A stretch of 64,000 bases of DNA from Teredinibacter franksiae. GTDB taxonomy: Bacteria > Pseudomonadota > Gammaproteobacteria > Pseudomonadales > Cellvibrionaceae. The stretch lies in NCBI RefSeq assembly GCF_014218805.1, contig NZ_JACJUV010000001.1, forward strand, positions 186,001-250,000, in the 5' to 3' direction. Below are positions 48,001 through 57,248 of this stretch, one piece after another; the first letter of the stretch is position 1; each line of letters opens with the position of its first letter. The notes beneath the pieces are model-generated. The model saw only the letters and a program-made list of their open reading frames with translations, searched no databases and was not told the origin of the DNA. The position numbers and the translations under genes were made by a program.

Positions 48001-51000
48001 GCCATTGGTAGGTCTCGCCGGAGAAGCCGTCGTTGTCGGTGATGGTCGCCGTGAGTGTGGCGTTTTCAGTTGCGGTGCCGGTTAGCGCTATCGAGGCGCT
48101 GTCGTTGACGTTGGCAATCGGTCCAGAGGCCGCCGATACCGGGGCTTCTACCGTGGTGTTGTCGTCGGTGTAGTTCGCTGTCGCCCGTACATATTGCCCA
48201 ACATCGGCGTCGGTCAGGGTGTAGTCCGCATTGGTCGCACCGGCGATAGCACTCCAGCCGTTGATACCATTGGCGGAGCGTTGCCATTGGTAGGTCTCGC
48301 CGGAGAAGCCGTCGTTGTCGGTGATGGTCGCCGTGAGTGTGGCGTTTTCAGTTGCGGTGCCGGTTAGCGCTATCGAGGCGCTGTCGTTGACGTTGGCAAT
48401 CGGTCCAGAGGCCGCCGATACCGGGGCTTCTACCGTGGTGTTGTCGTCGGTGTAGTTCGCTGTCGCCCGTACATATTGCCCAACATCGGCGTCGGTCAGG
48501 GTGTAGTCCGCATTGGTCGCACCGGCGATAGCACTCCAGCCGTTGATACCATCGGCGGAGCGTTGCCATTGGTAGGTCTCGCCGGAGAAGCCGTCGTTGT
48601 CGGTGATGGTCGCCGTGAGTGTGGCGTTTTCAGTTGCGGTGCCGGTTAGCGCTATCGAGGCGCTGTCGTTGACGTTGGCAATCGGTCCAGAGGCCGCCGA
48701 TACCGGGGCTTCTACCGTGGTGTTGTCGTCGGTGTAGTTCGCTGTCGCCCGTACATATTGCCCAACATCGGCGTCGGTCAGGGTGTAGTCCGCATTGGTC
48801 GCACCGGCGATAGCACTCCAGCCGTTGATACCATCGACGGAGCGTTGCCATTGGTAGGTCTCGCCGGAGAAGCCGTCGTTGTCGGTGATGGTCGCCGTGA
48901 GTGTGGCGTTTTCAGTTGCGGTGCCGGTTAGCGCTATCGAGGCGCTGTCGTTGACGTTGGCAATCGGTCCAGAGGCCGCCGATACCGGGGCTTCTACCGT
49001 GGTGTTGTCGTCGGTGTAGTTCGCTGTCGCCCGTACATATTGCCCAACATCGGCGTCGGTCAGGGTGTAGTCCGCATTGGTCGCACCGGCGATAGCACTC
49101 CAGCCGTTGATACCATCGACGGAGCGTTGCCATTGGTAGGTCTCGCCGGAGAAGCCGTCGTTGTCGGTGATGGTCGCCGTGAGTGTGGCGTTTTCAGTTG
49201 CGGTGCCGGTTAGCGCTATCGAGGCGCTGTCGTTGACGTTGGCAATCGGTCCAGAGGCCGCCGATACCGGGGCTTCTACCGTGGTGTTGTCGTCGGTGTA
49301 GTTCGCTGTCGCCCGTACATATTGCCCAACATCGGCGTCGGTCAGGGTGTAGTCCGCATTGGTCGCACCGGCGATAGCACTCCAGCCGTTGATACCATCG
49401 ACGGAGCGTTGCCATTGGTAGGTCTCGCCGGAGAAGCCGTCGTTGTCGGTGATGGTCGCCGTGAGTGTGGCGTTTTCAGTTGCGGTGCCGGTTAGCGCTA
49501 TCGAGGCGCTGTCGTTGACGTTGGCAATCGGTCCAGAGGCCGCCGATACCGGGGCTTCTACCGTGGTGTTGTCGTCGGTGTAGTTCGCTGTCGCCCGTAC
49601 ATATTGCCCAACATCGGCGTCGGTCAGGGTGTAGTCCGCATTGGTCGCACCGGCGATAGCACTCCAGCCGTTGATACCATCGACGGAGCGTTGCCATTGG
49701 TAGGTCTCGCCGGAGAAGCCGTCGTTGTCGGTGATGGTCGCCGTGAGTGTGGCGTTTTCAGTTGCGGTGCCGGTTAGCGCTATCGAGGCGCTGTCGTTGA
49801 CGTTGGCAATCGGTCCAGAGGCCGCCGATACCGGGGCTTCTACCGTGGTGTTGTCGTCGGTGTAGTTCGCTGTCGCCCGTACATATTGCCCAACATCGGC
49901 GTCGGTCAGGGTGTAGTCCGCATTGGTCGCACCGGCGATAGCACTCCAGCCGTTGATACCATCGGCGGAGCGTTGCCATTGGTAGGTCTCGCCGGAGAAG
50001 CCGTCGTTGTCGGTGATGGTCGCCGTGAGTGTGGCGTTTTCAGTTGCGGTGCCGGTTAGCGCTATCGAGGCGCTGTCGTTGACGTTGGCAATCGGTCCAG
50101 AGGCCGCCGATACCGGGGCTTCTACCGTGGTGTTGTCGTCGGTGTAGTTCGCTGTCGCCCGTACATATTGCCCAACATCGGCGTCGGTCAGGGTGTAGTC
50201 CGCATTGGTCGCACCGGCGATAGCACTCCAGCCGTTGATACCATCGGCGGAGCGTTGCCATTGGTAGGTCTCGCCGGAGAAGCCGTCGTTGTCGGTGATG
50301 GTCGCCGTGAGTGTGGCGTTTTCAGTTGCGGTGCCGGTTAGCGCTATCGAGGCGCTGTCGTTGACGTTGGCAATCGGTCCAGAGGCCGCCGATACCGGGG
50401 CTTCTACCGTGGTGTTGTCGTCGGTGTAGTTCGCTGTCGCCCGTACATATTGCCCAACATCGGCGTCGGTCAGGGTGTAGTCCGCATTGGTCGCACCGGC
50501 GATAGCACTCCAGCCGTTGATACCATCGACGGAGCGTTGCCATTGGTAGGTCTCGCCGGAGAAGCCGTCGTTGTCGGTGATGGTCGCCGTGAGTGTGGCG
50601 TTTTCAGTTGCGGTGCCGGTTAGCGCTATCGAGGCGCTGTCGTTGACGTTGGCAATCGGTCCAGAGGCCGCCGATACCGGGGCTTCTACCGTGGTGTTGT
50701 CGTCGGTGTAGTTCGCTGTCGCCCGTACATATTGCCCAACATCGGCGTCGGTCAGGGTGTAGTCCGCATTGGTCGCACCGGCGATAGCACTCCAGCCGTT
50801 GATACCATCGACGGAGCGTTGCCATTGGTAGGTCTCGCCGGAGAAGCCGTCGTTGTCGGTGATGGTCGCCGTGAGTGTGGCGTTTTCAGTTGCGGTGCCG
50901 GTTAGCGCTATCGAGGCGCTGTCGTTGACGTTGGCAATCGGTCCAGAGGCCGCCGATACCGGGGCTTCTACCGTGGTGTTGTCGTCGGTGTAGTTCGCTG

Positions 51001-53680
51001 TCGCCCGTACATATTGCCCAACATCGGCGTCGGTCAGGGTGTAGTCCGCATTGGTCGCACCGGCGATAGCACTCCAGCCGTTGATACCATCGACGGAGCG
51101 TTGCCATTGGTAGGTCTCGCCGGAGAAGCCGTCGTTGTCGGTGATGGTCGCCGTGAGTGTGGCGTTTTCAGTTGCGGTGCCGGTTAGCGCTATCGAGGCG
51201 CTGTCGTTGACGTTGGCAATCGGTCCAGAGGCCGCCGATACCGGGGCTTCTACCGTGGTGTTGTCGTCGGTGTAGTTCGCTGTCGCCCGTACATATTGCC
51301 CAACATCGGCGTCGGTCAGGGTGTAGTCCGCATTGGTCGCACCGGCGATAGCACTCCAGCCGTTGATACCATCGGCGGAGCGTTGCCATTGGTAGGTCTC
51401 GCCGGAGAAGCCGTCGTTGTCGGTGATGGTCGCCGTGAGTGTGGCGTTTTCAGTTGCGGTGCCGGTTAGCGCTATGCTGCCGATTTCATTTAAACCAGCA
51501 ATCTGCGCTGACACAGATGATACGGGGGTTTCAGACTCTCCTTGATCGTCGTTGTATGTAGCCGTTACACGAACATACTGATCGACGTCTGTGGCCGTCA
51601 GGGTGTAGGTACTGGCAGTAGCACCGCTAATATCGCTCCAACCACCTGCGCCATCGGCACTTGTTTCCCACTGGTAAGTAATACCACCCGAGATACCATC
51701 GCCATCAACCACATTTGCTGTGAGATCTTGGCCTTCAGTGAGCGTACCTGAAATCGACACATCACCGACATCATTGACGTTGGCGATCTGCCCGGAAGCA
51801 CTGGATACTGGCGTTTCAAGTGTGCCCTGGTCATCTGCATAAGTCGCTGTGACTCTCACATATTGGTCGACTTCGGCATCCGTGAGGGTGAGTGCAAATG
51901 TTGTCGCGGCCGAAATATCACTCCAATCATCGATACCATCGTCGCTGACTTGCCATTGGTAGCTGATGGTACCAGAATATCCGTCGGCGTCTGAAATGAG
52001 CGGGAAAGCGAAATCCCATGTAGTCGCGATTAGCGTTTCATTTTCAGTGGGTGTCCCGGTAAAGCTAATCGTTGCGGGGTTGTTATCGTCAACGTAATTT
52101 ACGGTAAAAACTCCGGCATCCGTATCGCCATCGTTATCTCGCAATATGTAGTCAAAACTTTCAGTGTCTGAAGATCCTTTGACAACGTCTACAGCATAAA
52201 ACCTGAAGGCATCACCATCATCCTTTGGTTCAAGTAACAGGTATTGGAAGTCACCACTTACAGCAATTGATTCTGTTTCATAATCTGTGGAGCCACCACC
52301 GGCGAGACCAGAATAGAAGCCTGTTTGAACGAGGCTTCCTGAGGCATCGTACGCGGACCACCGAAGCTCTTCATCAGTGCTCATGAAGCTGGTCGTAATA
52401 TCAACTTCTCGGTATGTGCCTAGGAGGTCTATAACAATGGACTCGTTGACTCCAGCGTTTTTTTCCACGCTGTCATTGGCATCGGCCGGCCCGGCAATCC
52501 CCAATCCAGCAGTACTCTGGTACACCGTAACATCCGCATTAGAAAGCGACGTTGCTGTTATATCCCCGCCATCGAGAGGAGAGTTGGCCAAGTTATAGCC
52601 ATAGAGATCATAAGCGGCTTCCCAGTTATTGGATGCGGTGCTCGCCGACTCTTCCGCGTAATCAGTGACGTAGGTGTAAGTCCCATCCTGATTAAATGTT
52701 ACATAATTATTATTAACCGTTGTAATGGACAGATTCCCACTACCATCCCAGCCACTATAAACAACCGAGTTATATTCAACTGAGACCAGAGAGCCGGGGT
52801 TTTCACCATTCAGCTCATCAGCAATTACGCCGGTTCCACCAGTGCCGTCAATTACATTGCCGGTTACGGTTTCATTTGACCAAATGGTTGTAGTGTCATC
52901 GTTAGCGGTAGGAACGGCCAAAAGCCCTTCCCAGCTTTGCGCCGAGGAAACACTGAATAAAGCTTGTACGTTAATCTCACCGTGATTGACTTCGAGGGTC
53001 CAATCACCACCTTCTTTTTCACTGCCTGTTGCGTTATCGCTCGCGGCAACATCGGCGTCCGTTAAATTCGCTATATCTTGAACCAACGCAAGGCCTTCAT
53101 CGTTGGCCGCAAGGTTGCAGCCATAGATTAAGATATCCGCGTCTTCAGTAAGTGCGTTTTTCCAAGAACCAATCTCGCTTTCATGACTTTCGAGAGATGT
53201 ACTATCAAGGCGCGCGCTGCCCACATGTACTCGCCCCTCGGCTCCATGGGACACAATATGTATTGCCCCCACACCAATCAACTGCTCGAGAGTTGTAGTG
53301 ATTTGCTCAATACCATTTGCGTTAGCATCGAGTAATATGGTCTCAAATTCGGAGGGAGAGGATTGCGCCAGAATGTCATCAACGAGAGTTTGATAGTTAG
53401 CGACCGAGGTATCGACAAAAATGATGGCTTTGCCAGCATAGTCTGTGATTTGTGTGTCGGCTAAGTAAGCAGTTTGCTGCTGTTCGTCTTTTTCGTCCGG
53501 TTCCACGGAATCGAGATCGAATACCACAGTCAAATCTGTGTTGGTTGCGGTGTGGGTCAGGTAATCCACTTCCGAATGACCATCATCCAACAATGCAAAA
53601 TCTGCGGTCGCCGAAAACAGCAACCGGGACTCTAGAGGTTCCGCTATAATACGACGCTTAGGTGATGGCTTCTTCGACAT
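45050..53680 (-). CDS. Giant LEPR-XLL / DUF4347 repeat protein with C-terminal membrane anchor
   Basis: A 2876-residue protein, probably a surface adhesin or matrix protein. Order: an N-terminal basic tail and LEPR-XLL motif (AEPLESRLLFSA, residues 13-24); DUF4347 (about 80-255, with IHIVSHGAEG and LIYGCNLA); a VCBS-like unit; two divergent Ig-like repeats; 17 near-identical repeats of 94 residues (about 735-2333); cadherin/dystroglycan-type and Ig-like domains (about 2335-2650); a Ser/Glu-rich stretch; a hydrophobic anchor (about 2790-2830, TTGIVVWVLRAGSLFLTLF); and a Lys/Glu-rich tail of about 45 residues, apparently cytoplasmic. There is no classical signal peptide. Genes upstream for a protease/HlyD fusion and adaptors are the likely handling machinery. 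Confidence 0.88.
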   Translation of the reverse strand: MSKKPSPKRRIIAEPLESRLLFSATADFALLDDGHSEVDYLTHTATNTDLTVVFDLDSVEPDEKDEQQQTAYLADTQITDYAGKAIIFVDTSVANYQTLVDDILAQSSPSEFETILLDANANGIEQITTTLEQLIGVGAIHIVSHGAEGRVHVGSARLDSTSLESHESEIGSWKNALTEDADILIYGCNLAANDEGLALVQDIANLTDADVAASDNATGSEKEGGDWTLEVNHGEINVQALFSVSSAQSWEGLLAVPTANDDTTTIWSNETVTGNVIDGTGGTGVIADELNGENPGSLVSVEYNSVVYSGWDGSGNLSITTVNNNYVTFNQDGTYTYVTDYAEESASTASNNWEAAYDLYGYNLANSPLDGGDITATSLSNADVTVYQSTAGLGIAGPADANDSVEKNAGVNESIVIDLLGTYREVDITTSFMSTDEELRWSAYDASGSLVQTGFYSGLAGGGSTDYETESIAVSGDFQYLLLEPKDDGDAFRFYAVDVVKGSSDTESFDYILRDNDGDTDAGVFTVNYVDDNNPATISFTGTPTENETLIATTWDFAFPLISDADGYSGTISYQWQVSDDGIDDWSDISAATTFALTLTDAEVDQYVRVTATYADDQGTLETPVSSASGQIANVNDVGDVSISGTLTEGQDLTANVVDGDGISGGITYQWETSADGAGGWSDISGATASTYTLTATDVDQYVRVTATYNDDQGESETPVSSVSAQIAGLNEIGSIALTGTATENATLTATITDNDGFSGETYQWQRSADGINGWSAIAGATNADYTLTDADVGQYVRATANYTDDNTTVEAPVSAASGPIANVNDSASIALTGTATENATLTATITDNDGFSGETYQWQRSVDGINGWSAIAGATNADYTLTDADVGQYVRATANYTDDNTTVEAPVSAASGPIANVNDSASIALTGTATENATLTATITDNDGFSGETYQWQRSVDGINGWSAIAGATNADYTLTDADVGQYVRATANYTDDNTTVEAPVSAASGPIANVNDSASIALTGTATENATLTATITDNDGFSGETYQWQRSVDGINGWSAIAGATNADYTLTDADVGQYVRATANYTDDNTTVEAPVSAASGPIANVNDSASIALTGTATENATLTATITDNDGFSGETYQWQRSADGINGWSAIAGATNADYTLTDADVGQYVRATANYTDDNTTVEAPVSAASGPIANVNDSASIALTGTATENATLTATITDNDGFSGETYQWQRSADGINGWSAIAGATNADYTLTDADVGQYVRATANYTDDNTTVEAPVSAASGPIANVNDSASIALTGTATENATLTATITDNDGFSGETYQWQRSVDGINGWSAIAGATNADYTLTDADVGQYVRATANYTDDNTTVEAPVSAASGPIANVNDSASIALTGTATENATLTATITDNDGFSGETYQWQRSVDGINGWSAIAGATNADYTLTDADVGQYVRATANYTDDNTTVEAPVSAASGPIANVNDSASIALTGTATENATLTATITDNDGFSGETYQWQRSVDGINGWSAIAGATNADYTLTDADVGQYVRATANYTDDNTTVEAPVSAASGPIANVNDSASIALTGTATENATLTATITDNDGFSGETYQWQRSVDGINGWSAIAGATNADYTLTDADVGQYVRATANYTDDNTTVEAPVSAASGPIANVNDSASIALTGTATENATLTATITDNDGFSGETYQWQRSADGINGWSAIAGATNADYTLTDADVGQYVRATANYTDDNTTVEAPVSAASGPIANVNDSASIALTGTATENATLTATITDNDGFSGETYQWQRSANGINGWSAIAGATNADYTLTDADVGQYVRATANYTDDNTTVEAPVSAASGPIANVNDSASIALTGTATENATLTATITDNDGFSGETYQWQRSVDGINGWSAIAGATNADYTLTDADVGQYVRATANYTDDNTTVEAPVSAASGPIANVNDSASIALTGTATENATLTATITDNDGFSGETYQWQRSVDGINGWSAIAGATNADYTLTDADVGQYVRATANYTDDNTTVEAPVSAASGPIANVNDSASIALTGTATENATLTATITDNDGFSGETYQWQRSVDGINGWSAIAGATNADYTLTDADVGQYVRATANYTDDNTTVEAPVSAASGPIANVNDSASIALTGTATENATLTATITDNDGFSGETYQWQRSVDGINGWSAIAGATNADYTLTDADVGQYVRATANYTDDNTTVEAPVSAASGPIANVNDSASIALTGTATENATLTATITDNDGFSGETYQWQRSADGINGWSAIAGATNADYTLTDADVGQYVRATANYTDDNTTVEAPVSAASGPIANVNDEPVLANPLMDQSAVEDSLFTFAVPPNTFFDADGDALVYSAQLAGGGLLPAWLSFNATTQVFSGTPDGMDDANTSIEVIASDGNGGASVFDTFALDIAAVNDEPFATGINDITVEEDTDQSVLDLFGAFEDEEDADSNLTYEVVNNSNEELVSVTSMDVVNGRLQINYATDQAGSSTITLRATDSEGASTDTSFTVTVNPVNDRPTAIEVAETTIEVGSQENSTFTLASIFHDVDENSSLIYSVQDNSNSDLTQVVAIDSETGELILSYKPQMVGQTTVVVRATDNMGEWVEAPISINIVNALLSPVIIAPESPISIMPEAPTREVESQPVVSLPTEELPIVGDQVLIKSEPLPAKSSVTNGSSESSFYLDELVSVASNLGKAPILLSFESVSDYKDAGENKQKIAEGISRSGSAESVESTLAALVAVDNAFIGDQDIVDFNNELKKLRSDIDESIEEKNIEKAIYSGITVTVTTGIVVWVLRAGSLFLTLFSMLPLWKGFDPLPVLGYKSKKEDKEKQKRDEREEDKQRREVGYMFDSNPKKAKPN
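46690..51475 (-). repeat. 17 tandem 282-bp repeats within the giant gene
   Basis: Unit length is exactly 282 bp (94 codons), with 17 units almost identical at the DNA level. The clearest variable site is one codon pair giving Ala-Asp, Val-Asp or Ala-Asn before Gly-Ile-Asn. In protein order the variants run A VVV A, A VVVV A, N VVVV A, which points to duplication of a block of about six units. Such identity is maintained by recent expansion or gene conversion and makes copy number unstable. Assembly from short reads could miscount it. Confidence 0.97.
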
Positions 53681-53895
53681 AGCTACATTTTCATGTTGAT
53701 GAGTGGAGCTGATAACACACTAACTCGACGACATTAAATAACTAGTTAACAACCATTCCCTTGATAATTCAGCTTGTTCCCTGTCAATTGTCACGCACAG
53801 CACAGCATATGCAAAGCAACTTTTAATACTTATTAGTTATTAATCTAAAGATCGAAGTGTTATTACCAATTGACAGCGTTATACGATATTTAGCT
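53681..53895. other. Leader region of the giant gene
   Basis: A 215-base A+T-rich gap between the periplasmic adaptor gene and the giant gene. No gene or strong hairpin seen; it may hold a promoter of its own for the giant gene. Confidence 0.3.
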
Positions 53896-54735
53896 TCATA
53901 GCCCTACGATGCCCGAAAAATTGGCTACGCACTTAAGTCCACTGGGTAGTTCATATCTTGGGTTAGGAATTGAAAGAAGCACACCAAAGGTATTGCTAGG
54001 CCCGTCAATTATGCGATCAACACGCACAACTTCGGCGGTATAACTGTCTTTAGCAATAACCAATTCAGGCTTAATAGTGGCAGTCATGCCTTCCTTTATT
54101 TTGTTATAGAATTCTGCCGGGGCGAAAACCTCCACACGCAAAGGGTCCAGCTGAACCAACTGTAGAACAGGCTCAAAATAAATATGCTCTCCGGGTTCCT
54201 TGTACCGCGCCACAACCATTCCGGAAATCGGGCTGACAATCGTGCGCCGCTCCAAATCTGCCAATGCACGCCTATATTCTAGATCGGCTTGCTTCTTACG
54301 ATCATGGGCTTGGCGAAGTTGTTGTTGGGCCAACTTATTTTCGGTTTTAGCTTTATCTAATTCCGCAAAAGAAGCTGCTTTTTTCTCGTATAGATCGCTA
54401 ACACGCTTATAGTTTCTTGCAGAAAATTCAGAAGCCAAATCTTGGGAATCAACGTCACTTTCAAGTTCGGACTGCATCTTCCTTAGGTCAGCGGTGGCAG
54501 ATTCAAGGGTGGCCTCCAATCTTGCCAATATGTCACCTTTTTTGACGATATCATTCTCATCAACGAGCACCTCGCTCATCACACCTTCAGCAGCACTGCT
54601 CACTTCAACAGTAATGTGAGCCTCGATACGACAATTAAGCTCCACAGAATGTGCGTTACTGGCATATGCTGCCGCATGTAAAGCAATAAAAAAGAAAAAA
54701 TAACGTCTACTAGAATTTGTCAAAATTGTTTTCAA
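53896..54735 (-). CDS. Periplasmic adaptor (HlyD/RND membrane-fusion type)
   Basis: A 279-residue exported protein. A signal peptide with a Phe-rich core (about 1-29) precedes a lipoyl/barrel-sandwich hybrid (EGVMSEVLVDENDIVKKGDI), a coiled-coil hairpin (about 70-150), the return strand (RTIVSPISGMVVARYKEPGE), and a beta-barrel. Such proteins bridge inner and outer membrane in export systems. The start is a TTG at 54735 with GGAAG six bases upstream. No RND or ABC pump is nearby; its neighbours are two other HlyD-like membrane proteins and the giant gene. Confidence 0.82.
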   Translation of the reverse strand: MKTILTNSSRRYFFFFIALHAAAYASNAHSVELNCRIEAHITVEVSSAAEGVMSEVLVDENDIVKKGDILARLEATLESATADLRKMQSELESDVDSQDLASEFSARNYKRVSDLYEKKAASFAELDKAKTENKLAQQQLRQAHDRKKQADLEYRRALADLERRTIVSPISGMVVARYKEPGEHIYFEPVLQLVQLDPLRVEVFAPAEFYNKIKEGMTATIKPELVIAKDSYTAEVVRVDRIIDGPSNTFGVLLSIPNPRYELPSGLKCVANFSGIVGL

Positions 54736-55080
54736 ACCTCGCTTCCTTCACAAAACAGATTACGGTTAAATGCTATCCTGCGCTTGTGATGAGTCGAAAT
54801 CCCTTTGATGGTGCCACTAACAGCTTGTTAAGCCACTACATAGTGCTTCGATAGTAACACCATGTGACCTTAGCGCTCAAATAGGCTCCAATAGATTAGA
54901 AGGTACACAAATCGTCCGAAAAGAACCATGTACAGCTTATCGGTAAAGGCGCCTTGCAAAAAAATATGTGCAATCTACTGAGCCGCTTCTCTCCAATATC
55001 CCGCCCGTTTACCAAAAATATACTTAAACCAGAAATACCTATTTACTAACCTGCTAACCCACAATCGCCCCAAAACACCC
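54736..55080. other. Gap of 345 bases, no gene seen
   Basis: Read on both strands; no coding frame with an RBS and no strong terminator noticed. It may hold a separate promoter for the adaptor gene. Confidence 0.3.
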
Positions 55081-57231
55081 CTAGTTCTGCAACGTGCTAA
55101 TGAGCAATTGCCTTCCCCTCAGGTATAGTCGTTTTGCAACGGGCTTAGCCGGATGGTAGAACTTTACATAAGCTCGCTCCCCATAGTAACCAAACTTCTT
55201 CTCTGCTGGCAATGCAATTTCCAAGAGAAAAATGCGTTCCGTCGTTTTTTTCATTTGCTCGTCACCTTTATCTATAACTATTGAGCCACCACCACCGGTT
55301 CCCAATATTGCACTGGGCAAATCGTAAGTTCCCCCTGGAACCTCGCTCACAACTTCACCGTATAGTGACTTTTCTGGACGACTCGCTAGCCTAACTTTAA
55401 TCTTTTCAGTACTACTGCGCACCAATCCGACCGCTTCCTGCGTTAGTGCAACACGTACTTTAGGGGTTGCCTCGTTAGCGATAACACCCAAAATATCACC
55501 CTGTCGCATATAATATCCGGGCATTTTATGCGACCTAGTTAGCTTAAAATGCCCTTTGCTTTTGCTTTTCACAACGAGGTTTTGGACTTGCAATTTTAAA
55601 TGGCGAATTTCCAGCGCAATTGTCTTCAAATCCTCTTCGAATAACTGGGATTGCGATAAATCTTGATTCCAGGCCTGCTGTTGACGTACCCGATACTCTT
55701 TATACGCGGCTTTTTTAGATTGTAATTCAGTACTCAGCTCTGGGTTTGATAAGCGGAACAAAGGTTGCCCCACCTCCACCCAATCTCCATTCTCGACTAA
55801 CACTTCGACAATCAGCCCCGAAGTTTCTGCGCGCACCATCGCATCTTGCGGCAACCAAAGCACACCTTGCACACTGGTTGATTGAGGTATGGGCACATAA
55901 GAGACGAACATGCCCAGTACGAAAAAGAAGGCAACAACAGAGAAAATCGCTCGCCGTCGTGTTTTATGCAGTTCCTTGTCAGCAAACAAATAAAGAAAGT
56001 ATTTGAAACAAGGAAACGCAAATTGAAAAAAGACAATCCAGCACGCCAAGGCCAGAGCAAGCTTTGGAAAGCTAAGAGCAACAATATATACTATTGTTGC
56101 CAGTATAAATAAACGATAGAAGAATGCGGCAACAGAATAAAATGTAAGACCCAACGCTTCCTTACGGGACGTGGCTGGCGAGTACAACCCATGAACGCCG
56201 TAGCCGAAACGTTTAACAACATAACGGAACTGATTTTGAGCCCGTGTAGCCAAATTAGGCTGGTCTATGAAATCACAAAGGAGATAATAGCCATCAAAAC
56301 GCATCAGGGGGTTCCCGTTAAAAAACAAGGTTGATACGCTGCCAATTAATACGATATTGAATAAAACATCCTTTAAAACTCCACCCTGCACATTTAGCCA
56401 AGCGATTAAAGCAAGAGACGCTAAAAATAATTCAACGGCCATTCCGGCCGCGCTCACCATTAGCCTTTGCTGTTTGCTGCCAAATGCCGTTGCTGCTGTT
56501 GCATCCACATACGGCAGTGGTGTTCCCAGTATAAAAACCACACCAAATTCATACACATTGCCCCCCCAAACTTTGGTGAAAAGGCCGTGTCCAAGCTCGT
56601 GAAGAACCTTTAATACCGGGTAGGTTAACCAGAGTAAAAATAGATTTTGCGGCGATAGTATATGTGCTAGCTGTCTGGAACTTATTTCCGACCAGTGACT
56701 GCCTACCTGCAATAGCGCATAACTTACGATCAACAGCCAAAAAACACCCATTGTCGGCGTTGCCAGTAGGCGAGCCAAAGGTAAAAGACGGTCGAGCAAC
56801 CGATCTGGGTTAAAGAGCTGTATCCTCCATGTAAACGGGCTCTTAAGTAACTGACTCCAATACTGCCAACGCTTATGTCGTTTGCGCTTAAATAATTCTT
56901 GAGTGTTGGGCGGAAAATCGCAGATCAACAAATCCGCCACATACAAATACTGAAGAAGCTCAATCAAATCTTCCCGGGTAGCAATATCCTCGAGGTTATT
57001 ACCTGGATTGGCTACGGCTGAGGCCTCAATAATTTGATCTAGAGAGTTACGACCATCCATAAAACCGATCAAACGGTACGCCAAACCATTAAATCGATGA
57101 AAGCGACCATTTAGTTTATCGTGCAGCAAGTACCATGTTTCACCATTATATTCACGCAACTGAATATGTGTATGTCGCGGTATAGACGGTTTGAGCTTGT
57201 TTAGCTGTGGCCAATTACTGTTATATGTCAT
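55081..57231 (-). CDS. Site-2-protease (M50)/HlyD fusion membrane protein
   Basis: A 716-residue protein with three parts. A PqqD-like winged-helix domain (about 15-110) could bind a peptide. Then comes an intramembrane zinc-protease-like region with HELGH (211-215) and NPLMRFDGYY (307-316), the two metal-site motifs of M50/site-2 proteases, plus further helices. After a helix near 440-460 comes a HlyD-type barrel-sandwich domain and coiled coil (about 470-716). Fusion of a membrane protease with an adaptor suggests cleavage and hand-over of a membrane-anchored substrate; the giant protein is the obvious candidate. It starts 17 bases after the GAF-HlyD gene. Confidence 0.85.
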   Translation of the reverse strand: MTYNSNWPQLNKLKPSIPRHTHIQLREYNGETWYLLHDKLNGRFHRFNGLAYRLIGFMDGRNSLDQIIEASAVANPGNNLEDIATREDLIELLQYLYVADLLICDFPPNTQELFKRKRHKRWQYWSQLLKSPFTWRIQLFNPDRLLDRLLPLARLLATPTMGVFWLLIVSYALLQVGSHWSEISSRQLAHILSPQNLFLLWLTYPVLKVLHELGHGLFTKVWGGNVYEFGVVFILGTPLPYVDATAATAFGSKQQRLMVSAAGMAVELFLASLALIAWLNVQGGVLKDVLFNIVLIGSVSTLFFNGNPLMRFDGYYLLCDFIDQPNLATRAQNQFRYVVKRFGYGVHGLYSPATSRKEALGLTFYSVAAFFYRLFILATIVYIVALSFPKLALALACWIVFFQFAFPCFKYFLYLFADKELHKTRRRAIFSVVAFFFVLGMFVSYVPIPQSTSVQGVLWLPQDAMVRAETSGLIVEVLVENGDWVEVGQPLFRLSNPELSTELQSKKAAYKEYRVRQQQAWNQDLSQSQLFEEDLKTIALEIRHLKLQVQNLVVKSKSKGHFKLTRSHKMPGYYMRQGDILGVIANEATPKVRVALTQEAVGLVRSSTEKIKVRLASRPEKSLYGEVVSEVPGGTYDLPSAILGTGGGGSIVIDKGDEQMKKTTERIFLLEIALPAEKKFGYYGERAYVKFYHPAKPVAKRLYLRGRQLLISTLQN

Positions 57232-57248
57232 TAGGTATCATTTAAATT

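Noticed and set aside
46689..51389. Seventeen short minus-strand frames starting MATLRRWYQR, one per repeat unit
   Set aside because: They are the same 282-bp repeat read in another frame inside the giant gene; the 2876-codon frame explains them fully.
46690..51475. Regular 282-bp repetition as a possible CRISPR or satellite array
   Set aside because: The whole unit is repeated with no unique spacers and it is in frame within one protein, so it is a coding tandem repeat.
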